Shown here: positions 19,254 to 33,257 of the stretch, in pieces
How positions within the stretch are numbered: the first letter of the stretch is position 1
Layout of the letters: every line of letters begins with the position of its first letter
NCBI GenBank assembly: GCA_024349725.1
Contig: AP026064.1
Coordinates: 766,592-830,591, forward strand
Length of the DNA: 64,000 nucleotides
From: Arsenophonus endosymbiont of Ceratovacuna japonica
GTDB lineage: Bacteria > Pseudomonadota > Gammaproteobacteria > Enterobacterales > Enterobacteriaceae
Reading direction: 5' to 3'
Program-made: the position numbers and the translations under genes
Notes under the pieces: model-generated
Told to the model about the DNA's origin: nothing
What the model saw: the letters and a program-made list of their open reading frames with translations, nothing else
Database searches by the model: none

Positions 19254-21119
19254 ATGAACATTGATATTAATTTTTATCCAATTTTAGCATCAATAGAAAC
19301 ACCAGAAGAATTGCGACTTTTGCCAAAAAAAAAATTAGTAAAATTATGTAAAGAATTACGACAATTTTTATTAAAAAGTGTTAGTTATTCCAGTGGACAT
19401 TTAGCTTCTGGATTAGGAACTATTGAGCTTACTATTGCTTTACATTATGTTTATAATACTCCATTTGATAACCTTATATGGGATATTGGTCATCAAGCAT
19501 ATCCACATAAAATATTAACTGGTCGTCGTAATTATATTAATACTATACGTAAAAAAAATGGTTTACATCCTTTTCCATGTAGAACAGAAAGTCGATATGA
19601 TATTCTTAGTGTTGGTCATTCTTCAACTTCTATTAGTGCTGGAATTGGAATGGCAGTAGCAGCTGAATATGAAAATAAAAATCGTAAAACAGTTTGTGTT
19701 ATTGGTGATGGCGCTATTACTGCTGGCATGGCTTTTGAAGCAATGAATCATGCTGGAGATATTAATAAAGATATATTAGTTATTCTTAATGATAATAAAA
19801 TGTCAATTTCACAAAATGTTGGAGCATTAAATAATAATTTAGCAAAATTATTATCTGGTAACTTTTATACTATTTTGCGTAAAAGTGGAAAAAAAATTTT
19901 TTTTAATACTCCTTTTATTAAAAAATTATTAAAAAAAACTGAAAAACAAATTAAAAGCATGGTAATGCCTAGTACTATGTTTGAAGAATTAGGATTTAAT
20001 TACATTGGGCCTATTGATGGTCATGATATATTTACGTTAGTAAAAACATTAAAAAATATGCGAGAATTAAAAGGCCCTCAATTTTTACATAGTATAACTA
20101 AAAAAGGCAAAGGTTATAAACCAGCTGAAATAGATCCTATTAGTTGGCATTCAGTGCCGAAATTTGATCTAAAAACTTTTAGTTTACCAAAAAATAATAA
20201 TAAACAATTAACATTCTCACAAATTTTTGGTAATTGGTTATGTCAAGAAGCGGAAAATGATCCTAAATTAATAGCAATTACTCCAGCTATGCGAGAAGGA
20301 TCTGGGATGGTTAAGTTTTCTAAAAACTATCCTAATCAATATTTTGATGTTGCTATTGCAGAACAACATGCTGTTACTTTTGCCGCAGGTCTTGCAATTG
20401 GAGGTTTAAAACCTATTGTTGCTATTTATTCAACTTTTTTACAAAGAGCTTATGATCAAGTCATACATGATGTATCTATTCAAAAATTACCAATTTTATT
20501 TGCTATAGATAGAGCAGGAATTGTTGGTTCTGATGGAGAAACTCATCAAGGTGCTTTTGATTTATCATTTTTACGTTGTTTACCACATATGATAATTATG
20601 TCTCCTAGTGATGAAAATGAATGTCTTCAAATGCTACATACTGGTTATCATTATAATAATGGTCCTGTTGCTGTTCGTTATCCAAAAGGCACTGGTTCTG
20701 GCGCTACTTTACAACTTCTAGAAAAAATCCCAATAGGTAAAGGATTAATTAAAAGAAAGGGAGAAAAAATTGCTATTCTAAATTTTGGGATACTGCTTTC
20801 TGAAGCAATGAAAGCGGCAGAATTAATTAATGCAACTGTAGTTGATATGAGATTTGTAAAACCATTGGATGAAATATTAATATTAAAAATAGCTAAAACT
20901 AACAAATTATTAGTAACATTAGAAGAAAATTCAATTATTGGAGGAGCAGGTAGTGGAGTTAATGAATTTTTATTATCATCAAATAATATTATACCTATAA
21001 TTAATATAGGATTACCTGATATTTATATTCCACAAGGAAATCAAACAGAAATTAAATCTGATTTAGGCCTTAATGCAGATGGTATTATTAAATCAATTAA
21101 TAATTTTTATATTAAATAA
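19254..21119 (+). CDS. dxs: 1-deoxy-D-xylulose-5-phosphate synthase
   Basis: Dxs condenses pyruvate and glyceraldehyde 3-phosphate with thiamine diphosphate as cofactor. This is the first step of the MEP pathway and also feeds thiamine and pyridoxal synthesis. The 621-residue length equals E. coli (620). The ThDP-binding motif starts GDG at residues 151-153 ([18 protein letters not shown]), the N-terminal histidine motif GHQAYPHK is near residue 80, and the catalytic Glu is in [13 protein letters not shown] near residue 370. The C-terminal transketolase domain with PVAVRYPKG is complete. It is the last gene of the former xseB-ispA-dxs operon and is intact although ispA ahead of it is dead. 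It converges on pgpA with a 50-base gap. Confidence 0.98.
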   Translation: MNIDINFYPILASIETPEELRLLPKKKLVKLCKELRQFLLKSVSYSSGHLASGLGTIELTIALHYVYNTPFDNLIWDIGHQAYPHKILTGRRNYINTIRKKNGLHPFPCRTESRYDILSVGHSSTSISAGIGMAVAAEYENKNRKTVCVIGDGAITAGMAFEAMNHAGDINKDILVILNDNKMSISQNVGALNNNLAKLLSGNFYTILRKSGKKIFFNTPFIKKLLKKTEKQIKSMVMPSTMFEELGFNYIGPIDGHDIFTLVKTLKNMRELKGPQFLHSITKKGKGYKPAEIDPISWHSVPKFDLKTFSLPKNNNKQLTFSQIFGNWLCQEAENDPKLIAITPAMREGSGMVKFSKNYPNQYFDVAIAEQHAVTFAAGLAIGGLKPIVAIYSTFLQRAYDQVIHDVSIQKLPILFAIDRAGIVGSDGETHQGAFDLSFLRCLPHMIIMSPSDENECLQMLHTGYHYNNGPVAVRYPKGTGSGATLQLLEKIPIGKGLIKRKGEKIAILNFGILLSEAMKAAELINATVVDMRFVKPLDEILILKIAKTNKLLVTLEENSIIGGAGSGVNEFLLSSNNIIPIINIGLPDIYIPQGNQTEIKSDLGLNADGIIKSINNFYIK

Positions 21120-21169
21120 TTAATATATTTTAATTATTTAAAAAGTATTTTAATTATAATAATTTATAA

Positions 21170-21670
21170 TTATTTTAATATTGATAACGAATATATAATT
21201 GTAATTATTATAATAGAAAAAATAGATGCAATTATATCATCTAACATAATACCTAACCAACCATTAATTTGTTTATCAAACCAATTAATAGGCCAAGGTT
21301 TTAGTATATCAAAAAAACGAAAAAGTATAAATGCAATAAATATCCATTGCCAATTAACTAATGGAATTATCATTAATATTATCCATATACCAAGAAATTC
21401 ATCCCAAACAATACTGCTATGATCATGAATGTATATATTATTTAAATTAATATCACAAATAGCAATACTAAAAATAAAACTAAATAAAATAATAAACCAA
21501 CAAAACCAAACTGGTAATAACCAGTGCATAAATAACCAAAATGGAATTGCTACTAATGATCCAATTGTTCCTGGAATAATTGGTAACAAACCACTACCAA
21601 ATCCAGTAGCTAATAAATACCAAGGATTTAATAAATTTGATAAATTTGATGCAAGCTTAATATTAACCAT
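21170..21670 (-). CDS. pgpA: Phosphatidylglycerophosphatase A
   Basis: PgpA removes the phosphate from phosphatidylglycerophosphate to give phosphatidylglycerol at the inner membrane. The product is about 166 residues with several hydrophobic helices. It keeps [25 protein letters not shown] at the N-terminus (in parts), the acidic catalytic motif [31 protein letters not shown] and the second acidic site MLDDIIAS. I chose the ATG at 21668-21670, which overlaps the thiL stop by eight bases; an in-frame ATG at 21703 would add 11 hydrophobic residues deep inside thiL. thiL-pgpA adjacency is as in E. coli. One phospholipid step is thus retained while lipid A synthesis is not. Confidence 0.93.
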   Translation of the reverse strand: MVNIKLASNLSNLLNPWYLLATGFGSGLLPIIPGTIGSLVAIPFWLFMHWLLPVWFCWFIILFSFIFSIAICDINLNNIYIHDHSSIVWDEFLGIWIILMIIPLVNWQWIFIAFILFRFFDILKPWPINWFDKQINGWLGIMLDDIIASIFSIIIITIIYSLSILK

Positions 21671-22652
21671 AATAAGTTTTATTAATAAAATGATCAAAAC
21701 CAACTAAATTAAGTGAAACTTCTTTATATCCATTAAAATAACGAATACCATAAGATTTTGATTTTATTTGACCTATACAATGAAAATTTACACCTGTACG
21801 TGCTAAAGTTGACTCTAATGAATCGCAGTTTATATTAGGAACAGTAAAACATAATTCATAATCTTCTCCGCCACTTAATGCCCATATTAATGCTTGTTTT
21901 AAATTAACATGTCTAAGTAATTCATTTGATAACGGTAACAAATCTAATTTAATTATAGCTCCACAATTGCTATTTTTCAAAATATGTCCAAGATCAGAAA
22001 TTAAACCATCAGAAATATCTATTGCTGAAGAAGCTAAATAACATAAAACTTTACCTTGTAAAATGCGAGGTTGAGGCCTTAAATGACGATTAATTAACCA
22101 ATAACGATCTTTTTCATTAGAGACAACTAATTTTGATTGTAAAATAGCGAGACCTGCAGCACTATCCCCTAATGTTCCTGTAACATAAATCCAATCACCA
22201 TTGCATGCACCAGATCTTGTTAAATATTTTCCAATAGAAATTAAACCATGAGCAGTATAAGTTAAACTCATAGTACCACGTGTTATATTACCACCAATAA
22301 GTTGCATACCATAGTAATTAAGTTGTTTAAATAAAGAAGAACTAAATCTTGCCAACCAATCTTCATCTATTTTTGGTAACGTTAAAGCCAAAGAAATCCA
22401 AGCAGGATCAGCTCCCATTGCAGCTAAATCACTTAAATTAATAGCTAAAGATTTATAAGCTAAATCTTCTGGCAAAATAATATTAAGAAAATGAATACCA
22501 ACAACTAATGTGTCTGTAGTAATAACTAATTGTTTTTTTTTAGGCATTGTTATTAATGCACAATCATCACCAATGCCTATATTAACATCACATCTATTTT
22601 GTTGCTTATTATAAAAATAACGATTAATAATATCAAATTCACTACAAAACAT
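21663..22652 (-). CDS. thiL: Thiamine-monophosphate kinase
   Basis: ThiL phosphorylates thiamine monophosphate to thiamine diphosphate with ATP. The 329-residue product follows E. coli ThiL (325). Blocks seen are EFDIINRYF, the Mg-nucleotide binding [42 protein letters not shown], the catalytic-loop region [14 protein letters not shown] and [10 protein letters not shown]. It belongs to the ribD-ribH-nusB-thiL-pgpA operon and overlaps pgpA. Retaining the last step of thiamine diphosphate formation allows the cell either to finish de novo synthesis or to use TMP made elsewhere; the window does not show which. Confidence 0.97.
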   Translation of the reverse strand: MFCSEFDIINRYFYNKQQNRCDVNIGIGDDCALITMPKKKQLVITTDTLVVGIHFLNIILPEDLAYKSLAINLSDLAAMGADPAWISLALTLPKIDEDWLARFSSSLFKQLNYYGMQLIGGNITRGTMSLTYTAHGLISIGKYLTRSGACNGDWIYVTGTLGDSAAGLAILQSKLVVSNEKDRYWLINRHLRPQPRILQGKVLCYLASSAIDISDGLISDLGHILKNSNCGAIIKLDLLPLSNELLRHVNLKQALIWALSGGEDYELCFTVPNINCDSLESTLARTGVNFHCIGQIKSKSYGIRYFNGYKEVSLNLVGFDHFINKTYYG

Positions 22653-22746
22653 AATGATACCCTAATACTATATTGCAACTATTACTAATATATTTTAATA
22701 TCTTGTAATTAAATAAAATACTAAATTATAGTATTATTAAAAAATA

Positions 22747-23160
22747 TTATTTTCTATACATAATATTAACAATTTTATCCAATACACCATTAATAAATTT
22801 GTAACTATCTTTAGAACCAAAAACTTTTGATAATTCAATTGCTTCATTTATAGAAACTTTATAAGGTATATCATCACGATAACATAATTCAAACATAGCT
22901 AAACGTAAAACAACTTTTTCAATCTGTCCAAGTTCTTTAAGTTTACGAGAAAGATAAGGGGCCATTTTTTTATCTAATTCTAACACATTACTAGAAACAC
23001 CATTAAGCAAATCATGAAAATAAATTACATCAATATTAGATATATCTTGTTTAGATAAAAATTCTAATTTAATATCAGAAATACTATTTCCAGATAATTG
23101 CCAAGAATAAATAGCTTGTACAGCAAATTCACGTGCATTATGACGAGCAGTAGATTTCAC
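22747..23160 (-). CDS. nusB: Transcription antitermination factor NusB
   Basis: NusB pairs with S10 (NusE) and binds boxA RNA in rRNA operons to prevent premature termination. The 137-residue all-helical protein matches E. coli (139): [21 protein letters not shown] at the N-terminus (in parts), [24 protein letters not shown] in the middle, and the highly conserved [30 protein letters not shown] near the end. The start codon is GTG at 23158-23160, with AAGGA nine bases upstream. ribH ends 23 bases earlier, so it is cotranscribed. From memory, E. coli nusB also uses GTG. Confidence 0.97.
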   Translation of the reverse strand: MKSTARHNAREFAVQAIYSWQLSGNSISDIKLEFLSKQDISNIDVIYFHDLLNGVSSNVLELDKKMAPYLSRKLKELGQIEKVVLRLAMFELCYRDDIPYKVSINEAIELSKVFGSKDSYKFINGVLDKIVNIMYRK

Positions 23161-23183
23161 AAAAATTAATCCTTAATTAATAA

Positions 23184-23654
23184 TTAATCTTTAATTGTCT
23201 GTATTATATTAATCATTTCTAAAGCAGCTAATGCAGCATCAGATCCTTTGTTACCTACTTTCGTACCAGCTCTCTCAATTGCTTGTTTAATATTATCTGT
23301 TATTAATACACCAAAAGTAATAGGAATATAATTAGTTATAGAAATGTTAGAAAGACCAGTGCTACATTCATTAGCAATATATTCAAAATGAGGAGTCTCA
23401 CCACGTATAATGCTAGCAAGAGCAATTACAGCATTATATTTTTTTGTTTCAACTAATATTTTTATAATTAAAGGTAATTCATATGCACCAGGTACCCAAA
23501 CTATTGTAATATTCTCTGTTAAAACTTGACCAATACGCTCTAAAGTATCAATAGACCCCTCAAGTAAATGATTATTTATAAAATGATTAAAGCGCGCAAC
23601 AACTATTGCTATATGAGATTTAGATGATACTACCATACTTTTTATTACTTTCAT
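23184..23654 (-). CDS. ribH: 6,7-dimethyl-8-ribityllumazine synthase
   Basis: RibH (called RibE in E. coli) condenses the pyrimidine intermediate with dihydroxybutanone phosphate in the penultimate step of riboflavin synthesis and usually forms a 60-subunit shell. The 156-residue length equals E. coli. Key motifs are [24 protein letters not shown], the active-site His89 in RGETPHFEY and the [20 protein letters not shown] block. AAGGA stands five bases before the ATG. It lies between ribD and nusB as in E. coli. Together with ribD this supports riboflavin production, a plausible benefit to an insect host. Confidence 0.97.
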   Translation of the reverse strand: MKVIKSMVVSSKSHIAIVVARFNHFINNHLLEGSIDTLERIGQVLTENITIVWVPGAYELPLIIKILVETKKYNAVIALASIIRGETPHFEYIANECSTGLSNISITNYIPITFGVLITDNIKQAIERAGTKVGNKGSDAALAALEMINIIQTIKD

Positions 23655-23736
23655 ATAATTCCTTAAATTATAATTACTTACATATAAATAATATATAATA
23701 TCTTATATATTATTTATTAAAAAAATATAATTAATT

Positions 23737-24846
23737 TTATAATAAACGAAGAGTTAAACGTAAATCAGAGCCAACAAGTTTAATATTAATAAATTTAAAT
23801 ACAAATGCATCTTTTAATTTTCGTAATTCTGGAATATTAAATAATCCTTTAGCAGTCGAACCTAAAATTTTAGGAGCTATATAAATAATTAATTCGTCAA
23901 ATAATTTTAATTTCAATAAAGCACCAGCAAGTGTTGATCCACTTTCTATCCAAATTGAATTAATATTTCGTTTAGCTAGATATATCATTAATGAAATTAA
24001 ATTAATTCCTTTTTCATTAGTTGGAATTGATATTTGCTCAACATTACCATGCCAATGTTGCGATATAGGATTAGGACGAATAAGCCAACACTCACCATCT
24101 AATTTTGTTACGATATGTTTTGGATTTACTTGATTATTACTGTCTAAAACAATTCTTATTGGTTGTCTTAAGCGATCTTTAGGATAAATATTTTGTAATT
24201 TAGGTGTAAAATCTAACCAACGAACATTTAAAGAAGGATTATCAGCTAAAATAGTTGCACTAGTAGTCAAAATTGCACTTGATTGTGCTCTAAAATATTG
24301 TACATCTTTACGTCCAGATAATGAAGTAATCCATTTACTTTCACCTGATGATAAAGATGTACGACCATCTAATGATGCAGCTAACTTAAGTTGAATATAA
24401 GGAAAACCAGTACGCATTCTTTTTAAAAAACCTCTATTTAACTTCTCAGCTTCATTACTTAATAAACCATATATAACTTCAATTCCTGCTTGTTGTAATT
24501 TAAATAAACCACAACCTGATACCTTAGGATTTGGATCTTTCATTGCTACAATAACACGTAAAATACCTGAATTAATTAATATATCTGTACAAGGTGGTGT
24601 TTTAGCATAATGATTACATGGTTCTAAAGTAATATAAGCAGTTGCTCTATTAGCTTTTTTACCAGCCATTCGTAATGCATAAACCTCAGCATGATGTTCT
24701 CCTGCTTTACAGTGAAAACCTTCACCAACAATTTTATTATCATATACAATAACACAACCTACATTAGGATTAGGAGAAGTAGTAAATCGTCCTTGTTTAG
24801 CTAAAAATAATGCACGTTTCATAAATTTCTTATCAAGTATATTCAC
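23737..24846 (-). CDS. ribD: Bifunctional riboflavin biosynthesis deaminase/reductase RibD
   Basis: RibD deaminates the pyrimidine made from GTP and then reduces its ribosyl side chain. The 369-residue protein contains an N-terminal zinc deaminase domain with ligands His52 and catalytic Glu54 (HAEV), Cys77 and Cys86 (PCNHYAKTPPC), and a C-terminal reductase domain beginning near RMRTGFPYIQLKLAASLDGRT. The E. coli protein has 367 residues. The start is GTG at 24844-24846, which places the second Met where E. coli has one; AGGA is 12 bases upstream, a long spacing. It is the first gene of its operon; nrdR, found just upstream in E. coli, is gone. Confidence 0.97.
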   Translation of the reverse strand: MNILDKKFMKRALFLAKQGRFTTSPNPNVGCVIVYDNKIVGEGFHCKAGEHHAEVYALRMAGKKANRATAYITLEPCNHYAKTPPCTDILINSGILRVIVAMKDPNPKVSGCGLFKLQQAGIEVIYGLLSNEAEKLNRGFLKRMRTGFPYIQLKLAASLDGRTSLSSGESKWITSLSGRKDVQYFRAQSSAILTTSATILADNPSLNVRWLDFTPKLQNIYPKDRLRQPIRIVLDSNNQVNPKHIVTKLDGECWLIRPNPISQHWHGNVEQISIPTNEKGINLISLMIYLAKRNINSIWIESGSTLAGALLKLKLFDELIIYIAPKILGSTAKGLFNIPELRKLKDAFVFKFINIKLVGSDLRLTLRLL

Positions 24847-25226
24847 TCTTATTATTAATCCTGCAATTTTAGAATTTTATTAATTAAATAAACTAATATT
24901 TTTAAATTAAAATATAACAAAATATTATTATTTTATATATAATAATTTAATTTTATTTTTATTAAATAATTTATAAATATTATAATAAAATATATATTTT
25001 TATTTAACTTAAATGACAAAAATTTTTAACATAAATTATCTTATTATAGATAATATATTTTAAAATTATCACTAATTAGTATTAAATTAATAATTTTAAT
25101 ATTTATAATTATATAAAATGAATAATATACAAAATTTTATTATTTTAAAATCTAATTTCAATTAATTTATATATTAATAAAGATTATATTAATATTATTT
25201 TATAAATATAAATTTAAAATTTATCT
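24847..25226. other. AT-rich spacer between secF and ribD
   Basis: No ORF or recognisable nrdR remains; presumably holds the ribD operon promoter. Confidence 0.6.
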
Positions 25227-26195
25227 TTAAGGTAATAATGGATTTTTATCTATTCCTTCTTTATTTATTTTAGAAATAATAAAATGTTCTCGTTTTATTC
25301 CCATCTTTAATACTAAAGCAGATGCAATATAAATTGAAGAAATAGTACCAAATGTTACACCAATTAACATAATTAACGAAAATCCTTTAATTATTAAACC
25401 ACCAAAAAGATATAACATAAATATCATTAATAAAGAAATTCCGGATGTAATAAGTGTTCTATTTAATGTTTGAGTTAATGAAATATTTATTACTTCATAA
25501 GAAGTACCATAATTTATTTTACGAAAATTTTCACGAATACGATCATAAACAACAATACTATCATTTAATGAATAACCAATAACTGACATTAATGAAGCAA
25601 TAATAGTTGTGTCAACTTCAATATTAAATAATGATACAAGACCTAATGTAATAATAACATCATGTACTAATGATACTATTGCACTAATAGCTAAACGCCA
25701 TTCAAAGCGAAAATTAATATAAATTGATATACAAATCAAAGCAATTAAAATTGATATAATTCCAGTTTGAAGTAATTCGCTACCTATACTTGGACCTATA
25801 AATTCAATTCTTTTAACTATTAATTTATTATCAATATTATTATGAATTAATGAAATAATAGATTTACTAATTTCTTGATTTGTTAATCCTTTAGCAATAG
25901 GTAATCTAATAATAATATCTCGACTACTACCAAAATTTTGAATTAATAATTCTTTATAAAGATTATTATCTAAACATTCTCTAATTTTATCGATATCAAA
26001 AGATTGACTTAGATGAAATTCAATAATAGTACCACCAGTAAAATCTAATCCTAAATTAAAACCTTTTAGTAAAATAAATATAACTGAAAAAACAAATAAA
26101 ATAATTGAAATAATAAAAGATAAATAAGAATAACGCATAAAATCGATAACTTTACGACCATTATTTAATTGTTCTATAGTATAATTTTGTACCAA
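25227..26195 (-). CDS. secF: Protein translocase subunit SecF
   Basis: SecF pairs with SecD in the inner membrane and uses the proton-motive force to help pull secreted proteins through SecYEG. The 322-residue length is as in E. coli (323). An N-terminal membrane helix is followed by the periplasmic domain (GLDFTGGTIIEF), then five helices with motifs FRFEWRLA, SLMSVIGYSLNDSIVVYDRIRENFRK and ending in KREHFIISK. The Asp in GYSLNDSIVVYDR is the conserved RND-type residue. The start codon is TTG at 26193-26195 with AAGGAG seven bases upstream, giving MVQNYTIEQLNNGRK to match E. coli. Eleven bases separate it from secD. Confidence 0.97.
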   Translation of the reverse strand: MVQNYTIEQLNNGRKVIDFMRYSYLSFIISIILFVFSVIFILLKGFNLGLDFTGGTIIEFHLSQSFDIDKIRECLDNNLYKELLIQNFGSSRDIIIRLPIAKGLTNQEISKSIISLIHNNIDNKLIVKRIEFIGPSIGSELLQTGIISILIALICISIYINFRFEWRLAISAIVSLVHDVIITLGLVSLFNIEVDTTIIASLMSVIGYSLNDSIVVYDRIRENFRKINYGTSYEVINISLTQTLNRTLITSGISLLMIFMLYLFGGLIIKGFSLIMLIGVTFGTISSIYIASALVLKMGIKREHFIISKINKEGIDKNPLLP

Positions 26196-26206
26196 AACTT
26201 AACTCC

Positions 26207-28054
26207 TTAAATAGATATCTTATTTATATATTTACCACCATATAATAAATTGACAATAGCACGTGTTCCTATAATTGCAGTAAACATAGAAGTTATAATA
26301 CCAATACCTGTAGTAACAGCAAAACCTTTAATTGAACCAGTACCTATCATATACAAAATAATTGTAGTAATTAAAGTTATTAAATTAGAATCTAAAATAC
26401 TAGAAAATGCTCTCTTATAACCTTCATTTATAGACCGTTGTATTGAACGACCATTATTTAATTCTTCTTTAATTCGCTCATTAATAAGTACATTAGCATC
26501 AATAGCAATAGCAAAAATTAAAACAATACCAGCAATTCCAGGCATAGTTAATGTAACTCCTGGTAATAATGACATAATTCCTACAATAAATATTAAATTT
26601 ATTAATAATGCAAAACTAGCAATTAAACCAAACTTACGATAATAAATAATCATAAATAAAATAGATACTAAAAAACCTGCTAATGATGCTTTTATTCCTT
26701 GTTTAATATTTTGCAATCCTAATGTTGGCCCAATTGTTCGTTCTTCGACTATTTTAATTGGTGCAATTAATGATCCAGAACGTAATAATAAAGATAATTG
26801 ACGAGCTTCAGTTATATTATTAATACCAGTAATACGAAATTTATTGCTAAAATGATTAGAAATTTTAGCTATGTTAATAACTTTTTCATCTTTTACTAAA
26901 ATAGCATGGCCATTAATATCTTTTTGTCCACTATCTTTATATTCAACAAATAAAGTTGCTATTAATTTACCTTGATTATCACGTGTAAAATTAGACATAA
27001 TAGAACCACCAATATTATCTAAACTAATGCTTACTTGTGGATTACCTATTTCATCTAAATTAAATATTGCATTAGTAATATGATCTCCTGTCAAAATAAC
27101 ATCTTTATAAAGAATAACTGGTTTATTATCACGAGTATATTTTATTTCTGAATCATTAGGAATGTAACCATATTTAACAAATGTATTATTTCTATTAATA
27201 TTAACTAAACTAAACTCAAGAGTTGATGTTGCACCAAGTATCTCTTTTGCTCGTACTGTATCTTGAATACCTGGTAATTCAATAATAATATGATTATTTC
27301 CTTGACGTTGCACTAAAGGTTCTGTAACACCTAATTGATTAATTCTATTATTAATAATATTAATATTTTGCAATACAGCATAATTACGTATTTTACTAAT
27401 TACTTTATCTTTTATAATAACTATTAATATGTTTTTATTTAAAATAGTAAAAACTAAATCATGATAAATAGGTGTTAAGTAAGATTTTGCCTCCATGCAT
27501 AAATTTTTATTATTAAAACGAACTTCAATACCATAATTATTTATTTTATGTATAGTTAAATATGGAATGAATTTTTCACGCAAATTACTACGTAAGTTAT
27601 TTATATTCTGTTCTTGTAATTTACTAAGTATTGTTTCTATATCTACTTCTATTAAAAAATAGATACCACCACGCAAATCTAATCCTAATTTCATTGGTTT
27701 ACCACCTAATGCATTCAACCAATTAGGAATAGATGGTGCTAAATTTAATGCTACAATAAATTTATTTCCTAAATTAGAAACTAAGGATTCACTAGCATGT
27801 AACTGTATATCTACATTATTAAAACGAGCAAGAATTACACCATTATCTAATGTAATTGATTTGATTTTAATATTCTCTTTATTTAAAATATTAAAAATTT
27901 TATCCAAAATCTTTTTATCAACAGAAATACCACGTATGCCAGTAATTTGAATAGCAGGATCTTCTCCATAAATATTAGGAATAGCATACAAAGTAGCAAT
28001 AAATAATATAATTATTAATATAAAATATTTCCATGATGAATAATAATTTATCAA
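26207..28054 (-). CDS. secD: Protein translocase subunit SecD
   Basis: SecD is the larger RND-like partner of SecF. The 615-residue length equals E. coli. It has an N-terminal membrane helix (residues about 7-25), a large periplasmic P1 region including KLGLDLRGGIYFLIEV and the QLGVTEPLVQRQGNNHIIIELPGIQD block, and five C-terminal helices with IAIDANVLINERIKEEL. The start codon is TTG at 28052-28054 with AAGGA seven bases upstream, giving MINYYSSWKYFILII, which aligns with E. coli. Two non-ATG starts in a row (secD and secF) echo the GTG starts I recall in E. coli. The yajC-secD-secF order is conserved. Confidence 0.98.
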   Translation of the reverse strand: MINYYSSWKYFILIIILFIATLYAIPNIYGEDPAIQITGIRGISVDKKILDKIFNILNKENIKIKSITLDNGVILARFNNVDIQLHASESLVSNLGNKFIVALNLAPSIPNWLNALGGKPMKLGLDLRGGIYFLIEVDIETILSKLQEQNINNLRSNLREKFIPYLTIHKINNYGIEVRFNNKNLCMEAKSYLTPIYHDLVFTILNKNILIVIIKDKVISKIRNYAVLQNINIINNRINQLGVTEPLVQRQGNNHIIIELPGIQDTVRAKEILGATSTLEFSLVNINRNNTFVKYGYIPNDSEIKYTRDNKPVILYKDVILTGDHITNAIFNLDEIGNPQVSISLDNIGGSIMSNFTRDNQGKLIATLFVEYKDSGQKDINGHAILVKDEKVINIAKISNHFSNKFRITGINNITEARQLSLLLRSGSLIAPIKIVEERTIGPTLGLQNIKQGIKASLAGFLVSILFMIIYYRKFGLIASFALLINLIFIVGIMSLLPGVTLTMPGIAGIVLIFAIAIDANVLINERIKEELNNGRSIQRSINEGYKRAFSSILDSNLITLITTIILYMIGTGSIKGFAVTTGIGIITSMFTAIIGTRAIVNLLYGGKYINKISI

Positions 28055-28083
28055 AACATTTTCCTTCTGGAAAATTATAAATT

Positions 28084-28416
28084 TTAAATTGATTTTATTG
28101 TACCTTTTGGTAAAATAGAAGTAATAAAATCACGTTTAATTGTTACTTCATAAGTGTCATTTAATGCAATAATAATATAACCTGTTTCGGATACTTTAGT
28201 AACATAACCAATTAATCCTCCTGTTGTTATTACTTCATCCCCTTTAGAAATAGAATCTATTATTTTTTTATGTTCTTTAGCTCGTTTTTGTTGTGGACGT
28301 AAAATTATAAAATAAAAAATCAATCCAAAAATAACTAACATTATAATTAAAGAATATGCATCTCCTGTTTCCTTAATACTAGATGAAGCTGCTGCTTTAG
28401 AAATAAATAAATTCAT
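28084..28416 (-). CDS. yajC: Sec translocon accessory subunit YajC
   Basis: YajC associates with SecDF in the inner membrane and with YidC in the holo-translocon. The 110-residue product equals E. coli in length. One membrane helix (about residues 23-42, ending FYFIILRPQQKRAKEHKK) is followed by a cytosolic Sm-like domain with SISKGDEVITTGGLIGYVTKV. AGGAG lies six bases before the ATG. It is the first gene of yajC-secD-secF, 29 bases ahead of secD. Confidence 0.96.
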   Translation of the reverse strand: MNLFISKAAASSSIKETGDAYSLIIMLVIFGLIFYFIILRPQQKRAKEHKKIIDSISKGDEVITTGGLIGYVTKVSETGYIIIALNDTYEVTIKRDFITSILPKGTIKSI

Positions 28417-28778
28417 TAAAATCTCCTAATTTTTTATTAAAATAATATTTTTAAATTAAAAAATAATTTACATTAACAATTTATACATTAATTTAATTCA
28501 ATTTATATAATTAAAAATTATGTTTTATTTTATGCTATTTTATTATTAAAAAATAAAATTCTAAAATAACTAAAATAATATTATATATAAAAATAATTAT
28601 ATCAAATTAAAACTACAAATATTTATTTATTAATATAATATTGATATTATAATAAAATATATTTATTATAATAAATATAATATTAAATAGTAGTATAATA
28701 AATTAAAAATAAAAAATTTTATTTAAAAAATATATATAATAAATATTATTATTATTATATAAAAAAATTTATTATAAA
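28417..28778. other. AT-rich spacer between tgt and yajC
   Basis: In E. coli yajC follows tgt closely; here the gap has grown to about 360 bases of A/T without any ORF. It may now hold a separate yajC promoter. Confidence 0.6.
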
Positions 28779-31610
<2,832 letters not shown>

Positions 31611-33257
31611 TTATCTCCAATTTTTAAAATAATTAATTAATCCATTAGTTGAAACATCATGACTATTTATTATTGTTTGAGTTGATAATTCAGGTAAAAT
31701 GCAATCAGATAATTGTTTACCAAGTTCCACCCCCCATTGATCAAAACTAAAAATATTTAATATAACACCTTGAACAAAAATTTTATGCTCATACATTGCA
31801 ATTAAAGCTCCTAAAGTATAAGGAGTAATTTTATTTATTAAAATAGAATTAGTTGGACGATTACCATAAAAAACTTTATAAAGATTAACATAAGTCATTT
31901 TAGATAATTTTTGTTTAGTATCTTTAATTTCTTTTTCTACTTCTAACTTATTTTTACCAAATGCTAATGCTTCTGTTTGAGCAAAAAAATTAGACATTAA
32001 TTTATTATGATGATCACTTAATGGATTATGACTAATAGCAGGAGCAATAAAATCACAAGGAATAAGTTTAGTGCCTTGATGAATTAATTGATAAAATGCA
32101 TGTTGACCATTAGTTCCTGGTTCACCCCAAATAATAGGACCTGTTTGGTAATTTACTCTGTTACCATTACGATCAATATATTTACCATTTGATTCCATAT
32201 TACCTTGTTGAAAATAAGCTGCAAATCGATGTAAATATTGATCATATGGTAAAATAGCCTCAGTTTCAGTAGAAAAAAAATTATTATACCAAATTCCAAT
32301 TAATGCTAATATTACTGGAATATTATACTTAAAGTCAGTTGTTGAAAAATGTTTATCCATTTCATAAGCCCCTCTAAGTAATTGTTCAAAATTATTAAAT
32401 CCAATATATAATACAATAGAAAGACCAATAGATGACCATAATGAATAACGACCGCCAACCCAATCCCAGAATTCAAACATATTTTTTGTATCAATACCAA
32501 ATTTATCTACTTGTTTATTATTTGTTGATAAAGCTATAAAATGTTTAGATATTTGATTTTCATCTATTGCTGAATCTAAAAACCATTTTCTAGCAGTTAA
32601 AGCATTAGTCATTGTTTCTTGTGTAGTAAACGTTTTAGAAGCAATTAAAAATAATGTTGTTTCAGGTTTAATTTTTTTAAAAGTTTCAGCAATATGACTG
32701 CCATCTATATTAGATACAAAATGTATGTTTAAATGGTTTTTATAAGGTTTAAGAGCTTCTGTTACCATATGAGGACCAAGATCAGAGCCACCAATTCCAA
32801 TATTAACAATATCTGTTATTGCCATACCAGTGTATCCTTTCCAATCACCATTAATAACACGTTCACTAAAACAACGCATTTTATTTAAAACATCATTAAT
32901 TTGTAGCATAATATCTATGCCTTCAAGTTTTATAGGTTTATTACTACGATTGCGTAAAGCAATATGTAAAACAGCTCTATTTTCTGTTTTATTAATTTTT
33001 TCAGCAGAAAACATACTATTAATTGCATCATTTAATTTAGTTTCATTAGCTAAATTTAATAACTTCTGTAATGTATTATTAGTTATTCTATTTTTAGAAA
33101 AATCAACCAAAATTTTATTATTAAATATAAGTGAAAATTTAGTAAAACGATTAACATCATTAATAAAAAGATCACGCATATGAATATTTTTTATTTCTTG
33201 ATAATGTTCTGCTAATTTATGCCATGCTAATGTTAAACTTGGATTAATATTTTCCAT
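31611..33257 (-). CDS. pgi: Glucose-6-phosphate isomerase
   Basis: Pgi interconverts glucose 6-phosphate and fructose 6-phosphate in the cytosol, linking glycolysis with hexose use. The product is 548 residues against 549 in E. coli and follows it closely: [28 protein letters not shown], the [17 protein letters not shown] signature holding the catalytic His, and the [10 protein letters not shown] signature with the catalytic Lys. The catalytic Glu is in [10 protein letters not shown]. The start gives [15 protein letters not shown], aligned with MKNINP of E. coli; a purine-rich AGGTGG lies upstream. It is a single gene between two long spacers. Confidence 0.98.
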   Translation of the reverse strand: MENINPSLTLAWHKLAEHYQEIKNIHMRDLFINDVNRFTKFSLIFNNKILVDFSKNRITNNTLQKLLNLANETKLNDAINSMFSAEKINKTENRAVLHIALRNRSNKPIKLEGIDIMLQINDVLNKMRCFSERVINGDWKGYTGMAITDIVNIGIGGSDLGPHMVTEALKPYKNHLNIHFVSNIDGSHIAETFKKIKPETTLFLIASKTFTTQETMTNALTARKWFLDSAIDENQISKHFIALSTNNKQVDKFGIDTKNMFEFWDWVGGRYSLWSSIGLSIVLYIGFNNFEQLLRGAYEMDKHFSTTDFKYNIPVILALIGIWYNNFFSTETEAILPYDQYLHRFAAYFQQGNMESNGKYIDRNGNRVNYQTGPIIWGEPGTNGQHAFYQLIHQGTKLIPCDFIAPAISHNPLSDHHNKLMSNFFAQTEALAFGKNKLEVEKEIKDTKQKLSKMTYVNLYKVFYGNRPTNSILINKITPYTLGALIAMYEHKIFVQGVILNIFSFDQWGVELGKQLSDCILPELSTQTIINSHDVSTNGLINYFKNWR

